From positions 129,032 through 193,031 of the forward strand of contig CAWDYI010000016.1 in assembly GCA_963806395.1 (NCBI GenBank): DNA of 64,000 nt. Reading direction: 5' to 3'. Under the pieces are notes generated by a model, which did no database searches, had not been told where the DNA came from, and saw only the letters and a program-made list of their open reading frames with translations. This stretch comes from DASSUW01 sp963806395. Its GTDB lineage: Bacteria; Actinomycetota; Thermoleophilia; Solirubrobacterales; Solirubrobacteraceae. Positions 18,421-26,385 of the stretch are shown piece by piece (the stretch's first letter is position 1; each line of letters starts with the position of its first letter). The position numbers were made by a program, and so were the translations under genes.

Positions 18421-19650
18421 GTGCTGCGCGTGGACCGAGTGGTCGTCATCGGGGGTGGCTTCGCCGGCCTCGCGGCTGCAACCGAGCTGGCTGATCGCGG
18501 TGTCGACGTGCTGGTGCTCGAAGCGCGCGACCGCGTCGGCGGCAGGGTGTGGTCGGAACGCGTGCGCGCGCCCGGCGGCGAGCTGGCGCTGGTCGAGCGA
18601 GGCGCGGAGTTCATCCTCGATGGCTATGAGGTGATGCGAGAGCTCGCGCACCGCTACGGCCTCGGGCTCGCCGACACCGGCATGAGCTACTACGTCCGTG
18701 AACCTCGCGGCGTCGCGACCGACACCGCCACCCTGCAAGCAGCGGGCCGTGCGATCGCCCGCGCGGCCGGCCACGGCGCCGGCAGCTCGGTCGCGCAGGC
18801 TGTCGCGGCGCTCGATCTGCCCGAACCGGTGGCGGCTGCGGTGATCGCCCGGATCGAGATCTCGTCGGCCCTCGAGAGCGATCGGCTCAGCGCCGACGTG
18901 CTCGAACACGCCGCCGCGTTCGAACCCCACCCCAGCCACCGGATCGCCGCCGGCAACCAGAGCCTCGCCGACGCCATGGCCGAGCGTCTCGGAGATCGCG
19001 TGCGGCTGCGCACGCCCGTGCGCGCCGTCGACCACGCTGAGGCGACGATCCGCGTGCAGACCGACGCGGGCGAGATCGATGCGCGCCACGTGGTCCTCGC
19101 ACTCCCGCTGCCCATCCTCCGCGAGCTGCCATTCACGCCGGCGCTGCCCGCGTGGAAGCTCGACGCGCTCGACCGCGTCGCGCTCGGCCACGCGGCAAAG
19201 CTCCACATCCCGCTCGGACGCGCCGCGCCCGTGAGCGCCGTGATGAGCGTGCCCGACCGCTACTGGTGCTGGACGGCGACCGGCGGCGACGGCAGCGTGG
19301 CGCCGGTCCTGAACTGCTTCGCCGCGTCCCCGGACGCGCTGGACCGGCTCGCCGTCGCCGACGGGCCGGAGACGTGGCTCGAGCGTGTCCGGCTCCTCCG
19401 CCCGGATCTCGAGACCGCAACGGGCCAAGCCGTCCTGACCACCTGGAGCGACGACCCGTGGGCGCGGGGCGCGTACAGCACCGCCGGCCTCGCAACCCAG
19501 GCCGGCGACGAGGACCGGCTCGCCGCGCCGAGCGGCGCACTGCACTTCGCCGGCGAGCACACCGCCGGGCCGTGGGGCGGGCTCATGGAGGGCGCCCTCA
19601 GAAGCGGGCTCCGCGCGGCGCGCGACGCCGCGGCGACCCTCGCCTCCTGA
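18421..19650 (+). CDS. flavin amine oxidase (monoamine oxidase-like)
   Basis: The 409-residue protein opens with the FAD dinucleotide fold VVVIGGGFAGLAAATELADRG and continues with VLEARDRVGGRVWS, the two standard amine-oxidase motifs. The C-terminal LHFAGEHTAGPWGGLMEGALRSG, split here as LHFAGEHTAG and GLMEGALRSG, is the second FAD-binding motif. No signal peptide is seen. The start is GTG 18421; GTG 18430 is also possible. It is divergent from the MBL gene with a 165-base gap in which I see no clear element. It probably oxidises an amine, but the substrate is unknown. Confidence 0.88.
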   Translation: MLRVDRVVVIGGGFAGLAAATELADRGVDVLVLEARDRVGGRVWSERVRAPGGELALVERGAEFILDGYEVMRELAHRYGLGLADTGMSYYVREPRGVATDTATLQAAGRAIARAAGHGAGSSVAQAVAALDLPEPVAAAVIARIEISSALESDRLSADVLEHAAAFEPHPSHRIAAGNQSLADAMAERLGDRVRLRTPVRAVDHAEATIRVQTDAGEIDARHVVLALPLPILRELPFTPALPAWKLDALDRVALGHAAKLHIPLGRAAPVSAVMSVPDRYWCWTATGGDGSVAPVLNCFAASPDALDRLAVADGPETWLERVRLLRPDLETATGQAVLTTWSDDPWARGAYSTAGLATQAGDEDRLAAPSGALHFAGEHTAGPWGGLMEGALRSGLRAARDAAATLAS

Positions 19651-19912
19651 CAGTGCCGCGCCGCGGTCAGAAGCGCGAGCTCTCCGACCGCGCGACGCGG
19701 GCGCGACGGTCGGCTCGCGCCGGATCGCCGGCGCCGGCAACGTCCTCAGGAACCAGGCTGACTACGAACCGTCCGTCGGCCTCGGCGAGCAGCGCCATCC
19801 GCCGGCTCTCGGTCGCGCGACGGTGCGCCGGACCATCGTCCGAGATTTGGAGCGTGGATAGACGGGAAGGGTCAGTGAGTACCCCGTCCGCCAATGCACA
19901 CCGGGAGAGACC

Positions 19913-20317
19913 GTGAAACGCATCGTCGGAGTACGAAGGGACGTCGTGCCGGACCCTGCTCCGGACGTGTCGTATCTGTCCGCGGGCAATCGCCTGAAGG
20001 CGTACGACGCGGGCGAGTGGAGCATGGTCGGCGTGCGGGCCGTTGCTGAGATCGAGGCGGCTGAGATGCGCGAGATGATCACGTCCGCCGGCGTCTGGAA
20101 CATTCCCAGCGACTCGCCCGAGCACTACTTCCAGGACGTGTTCCGGGAAGAGCTCGAGTCACTCTGCAGGACGCTCTACGAACTTGGCTTCGCCGAGGCC
20201 GAGATCGCGCAGGCATGCGGTCCGTACTACCCGGCGCCCAGGTTCGGCCAGGAGGATGACCGTCGCGGAACCCTCGGCGACCGCCGCAGGACGATGAACA
20301 ACGGCGCCAAGGACTGA
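19913..20317 (+). CDS. hypothetical protein, 134 residues
   Basis: I do not recognise a family. GGGAGAG seven bases before GTG 19913 gives a plausible ribosome site. The residues look protein-like: a helix rich in glutamate and alanine (VAEIEAAEMREMITSAG) near 45-60, followed by HYFQDVFREELESLCRTLYEL near 72-92, and an acidic-to-basic polar tail. It is soluble. It stands alone and converges on the dipeptidase gene. The 262 bases upstream (19651-19912) show nothing I can support. Confidence 0.6.
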   Translation: MKRIVGVRRDVVPDPAPDVSYLSAGNRLKAYDAGEWSMVGVRAVAEIEAAEMREMITSAGVWNIPSDSPEHYFQDVFREELESLCRTLYELGFAEAEIAQACGPYYPAPRFGQEDDRRGTLGDRRRTMNNGAKD

Positions 20318-20328
20318 CCGCGGCGGGC

Positions 20329-21444
20329 TCAGCGCCAGCCGTCGCGCAGCACGCGCCGGGCGTTGTCGCCCACCACCGCCTCCACCTCGGGTGGCGCGAG
20401 CCCGTTCTTCTGCAGCAGCGTGCGCACCAGCGGGAGCTTGCTCGCGTCGGAGCAGTCGTCAGGCGGGTCCGTGAAGCCGTCGAAGTCGGTGCCGATCGCG
20501 ACGTGCTGCCACGAGCCGGTCCACTCGTGCAGCCGGGCCATCGTGCGCCAGATCGCGTCGAGCCCGGGCCCGGGATGCTTCTTGTCCAGCCAGTACGGCA
20601 TGAAGATGACGCCGACCACGCCGCCGGAGGCGGCGATCGCATCCACGTCGCCCTTGTCGAGGTTGTACTCGACGTCGTTCATCGGCCGCACGCCGACGTG
20701 CGAGGCGACGATCGGGATGCGGTTGTCGACGACGTCGTAGATCTCGCGCCGCGCCACAGGGGTGCAGTGCACGACGTCGGGCACGATCCGGCGCTCGACC
20801 ATGCGCTCGACCACGGCCCGGCCCGCGGCCGTGAGGCCGCGCGAGAGGTCGACGCCCGTGTCGAGTGGGCAGATCGGGAACTTGCGCTGGTCCTCGGGGA
20901 TCGCCTCGGCGTGACCGGCGAGGTCGTTCGGGAAGAGATGGGCGATCGTGATCGAGGCCACGCCGCGGTCGGCGAGGTGGTCGACGCGCGCGAGCCGGCC
21001 GGCCACGTCGCTCTCGGCGAGGCCGGCGGACAGGACGTCACCGCCTTCGACGGTGTGGACGATCGCGGTCTTCCGGGCCGCGAGCACAGCGTCCAGCTCG
21101 GCGTTCGAGCGGGCGAGCGCGAACCGCTCGGTCCGCGCCACCTGCCGCTCCATTTCCGCCATCTGCACCAGCAGGTTCTCCCACGCGTCGTCGTTCAGGA
21201 GCCGGCGCCCGCCGGCGAAGAAGCGCGCGAAGAAGCGGATCACGCCGCACTCGAGGAACTGACGCTCGGGGATGTGGAGCGAGGACCAGAGGACGTCAAC
21301 CCCGCCCTTCTCGAGCATCTTGAAGTCGCTCAGGCTGGCCAGCGGGTTGAACGTGTGCACCGGCCCTGTCCAGTAGTGGCGGCGCAGGTCGCGGCCCCAG
21401 AGGAACGCGTTCAAAGCCGGGTGGGCGTGGATGTCGATCAGCAC
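20329..21444 (-). CDS. membrane dipeptidase family protein (peptidase M19)
   Basis: A 371-residue M19 metallo-hydrolase. DIHAH at the N-terminus, HTVEGGDVLSAG (bridging glutamate) near residue 130, VHCTPVARREIYDVV near 225, IVASHVGVRP near 240 and GTDFDGFTDP near 320 provide the binuclear zinc ligands and closing aspartate. Bacterial M19 enzymes cleave dipeptides, including D-amino-acid-containing ones. No signal peptide is visible, so it is cytosolic. It is divergent from the aminotransferase gene across 75 bases, which must hold both promoters. Confidence 0.92.
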   Translation of the reverse strand: MLIDIHAHPALNAFLWGRDLRRHYWTGPVHTFNPLASLSDFKMLEKGGVDVLWSSLHIPERQFLECGVIRFFARFFAGGRRLLNDDAWENLLVQMAEMERQVARTERFALARSNAELDAVLAARKTAIVHTVEGGDVLSAGLAESDVAGRLARVDHLADRGVASITIAHLFPNDLAGHAEAIPEDQRKFPICPLDTGVDLSRGLTAAGRAVVERMVERRIVPDVVHCTPVARREIYDVVDNRIPIVASHVGVRPMNDVEYNLDKGDVDAIAASGGVVGVIFMPYWLDKKHPGPGLDAIWRTMARLHEWTGSWQHVAIGTDFDGFTDPPDDCSDASKLPLVRTLLQKNGLAPPEVEAVVGDNARRVLRDGWR

Positions 21445-21519
21445 GGCAGACGCGCCTCCAGGTTGAGGACCTGGTCCAGGCTAACTGGGTAGCGTGCGGC
21501 GCACCGAATATCCGCGGAG

Positions 21520-22893
21520 GTGGCCATCGCCGACCTGACCGGCATCGATCCAGCCCGCGTGCGGGAGCTTGAAGACGTGGAGAACGCCCGCTTCGTCGCC
21601 GAACGGCCCCGGTCGATGGCGCTCCAGGAGCAGGCCCGCGGCTCGATGCCGCGCGGGGTGCCGATGGCGTGGATGGACGATCTCTATGAGCATCCGCCGG
21701 TCTGGGTGTCTCACGGCGACGGCGCCGGCTTCACCGACGTCGACAGGCACGCCTATCTCGACATGTACGTGGCGGACATGAGCGCCTTCTGCGGCCACGC
21801 GCCGCGCCCCGTCATCGATGCCGTGACCGACCGGGTGAAGCTGGGCACCCAGTTTCTGCTGCCCGGCGAGGACGCCGTTGCCGTTGCCGAGCACCTCGCT
21901 GAGCGCTACGGGCTGCCGAAATGGCAGTTCACCCTGTCGGCCACCCAGGCGAACACCGAGGTGATCCGCCTCGCGCGCGAGCTGACGGGGCGAGAGATCG
22001 TCCTGATGTTCGACGGCAAGTACCACGGTGAAGGCGATGCGACGCTCGTGGTTCAGGAGAATGGAAAGGCGGTTCCCGAGAGCCGGGGTCTGCCACCGGG
22101 GATCGCCGCCCAGGCACGCATCGTCCAGTTCAACGACGTCGCCGCACTCGAGGCCGCGCTCGCGCCCGGCGACGTGGCCGTCGTGCTGGCCGAGCCCGCG
22201 ATGACCAACGCGGGGTTCCTTCTCCCCCAGCCGGGATTCCACGAGGCGCTGCGCCGGGCGAGCCGCGAGGTGGGCACCCTGCTCGCGCTCGACGAGACCC
22301 ACACGCTCGTGTGCGCTTACGCCGGCCTCACCCACGATTGGGGGCTCGAGCCGGACTTCCTCACGCTCGGCAAGGCGATCGCGGCCGGCGTGCCCCTCGC
22401 GACCTACGGGATGCGCGACCAGATCGCCTCGCTGATCGCTCCGCCCGAGGAGGCGCGAGTCGTGTCAGGGGTCGTCGTGGACGAGGTCGCGACCGGCGGC
22501 ACACTGTTCGCGAACGCCCTCTCGATGGCCGCCGGGCGCGCCGCCCTCCTCGAGGTCCTCACCGATGAGGCGTTCGAGCGCACCGCCTCGCTCGGCGAGC
22601 GGATGGCCGCCGGGCTGAGGACGGCGATCACGAGGGCGGGGCTGCCGTGGAGCGTGGTGCAGTACGGCGCCCACGCGTCCTACTTCTTCGCGCGCGAGCC
22701 GCCCATCGACGGCGCCGGGTCGCGAGCCGCCGACGACCCCGGACTGCGGGCGCTGATCCGCGTGTTCATGGCGAACCGCGGCGTCTGGGAGTCGGGGTGG
22801 TGGCTCGGGCCCACCGTCTCGGTCGCCCATCGCGCCGAGGACGTCGACCGCTACGTCGCGCTCTTCGACGAGTTCCTCAGCGAAGTGACCTAG
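21520..22893 (+). CDS. class III PLP aminotransferase (glutamate-1-semialdehyde mutase-like)
   Basis: The 457-residue protein has the fold-type I PLP features: TLSATQANTEVIRLARELTGR near residue 145, FDGKYHGEGD near 168, LALDETHTLVCAYAG near 260 and LTLGKAIAAGVPLATYG (Schiff-base lysine) near 288. Subfamily resembles GSA aminomutase-like transaminases rather than HemL itself. GTG 21520 is directly next to GGAGG, which is too close for normal use, so the true start may differ by a few codons. Amine donor and acceptor are unknown. Confidence 0.87.
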   Translation: MAIADLTGIDPARVRELEDVENARFVAERPRSMALQEQARGSMPRGVPMAWMDDLYEHPPVWVSHGDGAGFTDVDRHAYLDMYVADMSAFCGHAPRPVIDAVTDRVKLGTQFLLPGEDAVAVAEHLAERYGLPKWQFTLSATQANTEVIRLARELTGREIVLMFDGKYHGEGDATLVVQENGKAVPESRGLPPGIAAQARIVQFNDVAALEAALAPGDVAVVLAEPAMTNAGFLLPQPGFHEALRRASREVGTLLALDETHTLVCAYAGLTHDWGLEPDFLTLGKAIAAGVPLATYGMRDQIASLIAPPEEARVVSGVVVDEVATGGTLFANALSMAAGRAALLEVLTDEAFERTASLGERMAAGLRTAITRAGLPWSVVQYGAHASYFFAREPPIDGAGSRAADDPGLRALIRVFMANRGVWESGWWLGPTVSVAHRAEDVDRYVALFDEFLSEVT

Positions 22894-22909
22894 GCGCCGG
22901 GTTCGAGGA

Positions 22910-24553
22910 TCAACCGGCCCGGCCCTGCCGGGCCATAGCCGTCAGCCATCGGTCGAGCGCGTCGGGATCCGCACGTCCGCGCCAGCCGAGATGCGCGTCG
23001 GGACGCACCAACCTGATCTCTCCGCCGGCGTCGTGATCTGCGACCAGCGTGATCACGCCGTCGTCGCCCAGCCTCTTGGCCACGACTGCGGCGTACTCGT
23101 CGCTCACCGTCCGACCGGGTATCACCAGGTTTGCATCCTGGTCTGCGACCACCGTGACCATGCCCTCGTCACCAAGCCTCTTGGCCACGACTGCGGCGTA
23201 CTCGTCGCTCGGCGTCCGACCGGGCATCACCAGGGCCCACTTGTTGCCCAGCTCGGCATGCAGGGTGGTTCGTCCGCCGCCTTCGGCCCGCACGCACTCG
23301 ATGTCAGGTACCCGGTCACCAGGCAGCGGGCCCTGACCGGAGAACCACCTTCGCCCTTCGTGGCCCAACGGACCGTTTCGATACGTCACCTTCAGCTGGG
23401 ACACGTTCTCCCACACACGCCGCTGGATCGACGCGTTGTTCATCAGTGGGATGACGATCCGGTCTCGGAGCTGCCGGGTGAAGATGTGGTTCCCGAGGAT
23501 GAGGTTGCCGGCGGCGCCGGTCGACTTGAGGACGTTCGCGGCGATCGGTCGCCGTTCGGCTTCGTAGCTGTCCAGCAGCTCCTGTTCTGCGGTCGCGTTG
23601 ACGACCATCGCGAGTTTCCAGGCGAGGTTCTCGGCGTCACCGATGCCGGTGTTCATGCCTTGGCCGCCGAACGGGCTGTGGACGTGGGCGGCATCGCCGG
23701 CGAGCAGGATCCTGCCGTTGCGGTAGGTGTCGGCGAGCCTCCGGTGGATCCGGAACGACGTCACCCACTCGGGATCACGGATCAGCGACGGATCGCAACC
23801 GGTCTGCTCCCCCAGCCGGCGGGCGAGTTCGGCGAGGACGGCCTCTCCGCTCGGCCGGTCTGCCTCGGTTCCCGGGTCGGCGGTCGGCGCCATCAGGCGC
23901 CACAGGTCGTGTCCGGGGAGCGGGAATGCCCCGAACACGCTGTCGCCGGCAAGCCACACGTGGATCGAATCCCGTGCCAGGGGGAGGTCCGCGTGGACGT
24001 CGGCGAGTAGGAAGCGCTCGGCGAGTGGTGCTCCGGGGAATGCGACGCCGGCCAGCTCGCGGACGCGGCTGTGCGCCCCGTCGCACCCGACGAGCCAGCC
24101 GGCGCGGCTCTGGCCACCGTCCGCGAGGGTCACCGTGACACCGTGCGAGTCCTGTTCAGCCGCAGCCACTTCGCGGCCCCACACGATCTGACCGCCCAGC
24201 TCGGTGACGCGCCGCCGAAGCTCGGCTTCGACGTCCGCCTGTGAGATCACCAGACCTGGCCTGGTGACCAGTGCGGTGCGCTGACCGACGCGCACGCTGG
24301 CCGCGTGCTTGCCGTTGATGTGCACGATGATCTGCTCAACCTGCAGCGCGCGTTCGGCGAGGCGGTTCAGCGCTCCGAGGCGCGCCACCACCTCGATGCC
24401 TCTCGGCTGAAGGCCCAGTGCCCGGGAAGTCCCAGCGGGTCCAGCCGCTTTGTCGACAACGTGGGCGGTGACGCCATTGGCGAGCAGTCCACACGCGAGC
24501 GTCAGCCCGGTAGGTCCCGCGCCGGCGATCAGCACGTCGGGTTCAGATTTCAT
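22910..24553 (-). CDS. FAD-dependent aromatic monooxygenase (PheA/TfdB/Rox-like)
   Basis: A 547-residue group A flavin monooxygenase: VLIAGAGPTGLTLACGLLA at residues 7-25, the GWLVGCDGAHSRVRE (DG motif) near 155, and RILLAGDAAHVHSPFGGQGM (GD motif) near 280. The C-terminal thioredoxin-like domain carries a 35-residue tandem duplication around residues 435-505. Homologues hydroxylate phenols, polyketides or rifamycins. ATG 24553 overlaps the stop of the ABC exporter gene (ATGA), so export and modification are made together, suggesting detoxification of, or tailoring with, an aromatic compound. Confidence 0.9.
   Translation of the reverse strand: MKSEPDVLIAGAGPTGLTLACGLLANGVTAHVVDKAAGPAGTSRALGLQPRGIEVVARLGALNRLAERALQVEQIIVHINGKHAASVRVGQRTALVTRPGLVISQADVEAELRRRVTELGGQIVWGREVAAAEQDSHGVTVTLADGGQSRAGWLVGCDGAHSRVRELAGVAFPGAPLAERFLLADVHADLPLARDSIHVWLAGDSVFGAFPLPGHDLWRLMAPTADPGTEADRPSGEAVLAELARRLGEQTGCDPSLIRDPEWVTSFRIHRRLADTYRNGRILLAGDAAHVHSPFGGQGMNTGIGDAENLAWKLAMVVNATAEQELLDSYEAERRPIAANVLKSTGAAGNLILGNHIFTRQLRDRIVIPLMNNASIQRRVWENVSQLKVTYRNGPLGHEGRRWFSGQGPLPGDRVPDIECVRAEGGGRTTLHAELGNKWALVMPGRTPSDEYAAVVAKRLGDEGMVTVVADQDANLVIPGRTVSDEYAAVVAKRLGDDGVITLVADHDAGGEIRLVRPDAHLGWRGRADPDALDRWLTAMARQGRAG
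23039..23248. repeat. two tandem 105-base units inside the monooxygenase gene
   Basis: Units at 23039-23143 and 23144-23248 are about 88 percent alike by eye. Each encodes 35 residues of the pattern PGRT-SDEYAAVVAKRLGD followed by VADxDA. The frame is kept, so the C-terminal domain gains one beta-alpha-like element. Differences between copies show the duplication is not brand new. Confidence 0.9.
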
Positions 24554-26385
24554 CGAGGCACAGGGTCCGCCGACCCCGTGCGGGATTCCATCCCAGGAAT
24601 TGGGGGTGTTCGTTGCTCGGCCCAGTCGCGGTAGAGGCGCCGGTAGGCCCCCTCTGACGCCAGCAGCTCGTCGTGTGTCCCCCGCTCGACCGCTCGGCCG
24701 TGGTGGAGGACGATGATCCGGCCCGCGGTGCGGATCGTGGACAGGCGGTGCGCGATGACGATCGCGGTGCGGCCGGCGAGCAAGCGGCGGAGGCCGGCCT
24801 CGAGCAGGCCCTCGGTGTGGATGTCGACGTTCGCGGTCGCCTCGTCGAGCACGAGGATGCGCGGGTCGGCGATCAGCGCCCGCGCGAACGCGACGAGCTG
24901 CCGCTGACCGGCCGACAGCTGGATCCCGCGCTCCCCGATCTGGGTCTCGTACCCGTCCGGCAACGCTGCGATGAAGTCGTGCGCGTGCACCGCACGACCG
25001 GCCGCCTCGATCTCCTCGACGGTCGCCTCCGGCTTGCCGAACGCGATGTTCTCGCCGATCGTCCCGCTGAACAGGAACGCCTCCTGCGGCACGATCCCCA
25101 TCTGCGAGCGCAGCGAGCGCGCGGTGACGTCGCGCAGGTCGTGCCCGTCCACCCGCACCCGGCCGGCGGTCGGATCGTAGAACCGCGCCACGAGCTTGGC
25201 GAAGGTCGACTTGCCGGCGCCCGTCTCGCCCACGAGCGCGAGCGTCAGGCCGGGCGGGGCCACGACGTCGACGTGCGACAGCGCATCGATGCCCGATCCG
25301 TAGGAGAACGTCACGTCCTCGAACGCGATCTCGCCGCGGATGTGGCCGAGCTCGACCGCGCCCGGCCGGTCGCGCAGGTCGGGCTCCTCGTCGAGCAGCT
25401 CGAAGATCATGTCGAGCGCCGCCATGCCGGCCTGGTAGGTCGTGTAGAACTGCGACAGCGACTGGATCGGGGCGAAGAAGTTGTTGAGCGCCGCCACGAA
25501 GGCGACGAGCACGCCGACCGTCATGTCGCCCTGCATCGCCTGCAGGCCCCCGTAGAGCAGGATCCCGGCGGTCGCGATCGCCGACAGCAGCTCGACCGCG
25601 GGGAAGTAGGCGGCGCTGAGGTGGACGGTTCTCATGGTGGCGACGCGGTTGTCCTCGTTGAGCTCCGCGAACCGCTGCAGGTGCCGCGGCTCCTGGGCGA
25701 ACGTCCGCACCGCGCGGATGCCCGACAGCGTCTCCTGCAGGTAGGCGGTGATGGCCGCGACCTTCTCGCGCGTGGCGCGGTAGGCGGTGGCCGAGACGAT
25801 CCGGAACGCGAGCGAGCCGAGCGCGAGGACCGGGAACACGAGGAACGTCAGCAGCGCGAGCTCGAGGTCGAGCACGACCAGGATCACGACGGTGCCGATC
25901 AGCGTCAGCGTCGACCCGAAGAGCGTGGCCACGCCGTCGGAGACGAGTTGGTCGAGCGCCTGCACGTCGTTGGTGAGCCGCGAGATCAGGAGACCGGCCC
26001 GGCGGCGCGAGTAGAAGCCGACCGACAGTGTCTGCAGGTGGGCGAAGAGCCGGATCCGCAGGTCCTGCAGGACCCGCTGGCCGACCCAGCCCACGAGGTA
26101 GGTCTGCGCGTAGCCGGCGCCCCAGGAGACGAGCGCGCTGGCCAGGAAGGCCAGCACGATCCACGTCAGCGCCGACAGGTCGCCGGGCACGATCCCCTCG
26201 TCGATCGCCAGCTTGGCCAGCGGCGGCGGGGCGAGCGCGGCCGCCGTGCCGGCCAGCAGGGCGGCGAACATGAGGATCGTGCGGCCGCGGTAGGGGCGCA
26301 GCAGCACCAGCAGCCCGCGCAGCCTGCGGCCGCGCCCGCCGGTGGCCCGCCAGCGGCGGCCGAGCTTCGCGCGGCGGGTTGTCAC
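24550..26385 (-). CDS. ABC exporter half-transporter, catalytic subunit
   Basis: A 611-residue type IV ABC exporter: six hydrophobic segments between about residues 30 and 320, then a nucleotide-binding domain. Walker A is VGETGAGKSTF near 400, the Q-loop VPQEAFLF near 440, the signature LSAGQRQLVAFARAL near 500 and Walker B ILVLDEATANVD near 520, followed by IAHRLSTI. The catalytic glutamate is present, whereas the ABC signature is non-standard (LSAGQ). GTG 26385 overlaps the stop of the partner gene (GTGA). It and the partner should form one heterodimeric efflux pump in the membrane. Confidence 0.93.
   Translation of the reverse strand: MTTRRAKLGRRWRATGGRGRRLRGLLVLLRPYRGRTILMFAALLAGTAAALAPPPLAKLAIDEGIVPGDLSALTWIVLAFLASALVSWGAGYAQTYLVGWVGQRVLQDLRIRLFAHLQTLSVGFYSRRRAGLLISRLTNDVQALDQLVSDGVATLFGSTLTLIGTVVILVVLDLELALLTFLVFPVLALGSLAFRIVSATAYRATREKVAAITAYLQETLSGIRAVRTFAQEPRHLQRFAELNEDNRVATMRTVHLSAAYFPAVELLSAIATAGILLYGGLQAMQGDMTVGVLVAFVAALNNFFAPIQSLSQFYTTYQAGMAALDMIFELLDEEPDLRDRPGAVELGHIRGEIAFEDVTFSYGSGIDALSHVDVVAPPGLTLALVGETGAGKSTFAKLVARFYDPTAGRVRVDGHDLRDVTARSLRSQMGIVPQEAFLFSGTIGENIAFGKPEATVEEIEAAGRAVHAHDFIAALPDGYETQIGERGIQLSAGQRQLVAFARALIADPRILVLDEATANVDIHTEGLLEAGLRRLLAGRTAIVIAHRLSTIRTAGRIIVLHHGRAVERGTHDELLASEGAYRRLYRDWAEQRTPPIPGMESRTGSADPVPR

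Noticed and set aside
19667..19798. Minus-strand 43-codon frame
   Set aside because: Plausible composition but no ribosome site, no family and no conserved context.
24580..24610. Third copy of the CCCAGGATTC repeat near 24588
   Set aside because: The stretch reads CCCAGGAATTGGGG, differs in the right arm, and lies inside the ABC gene.
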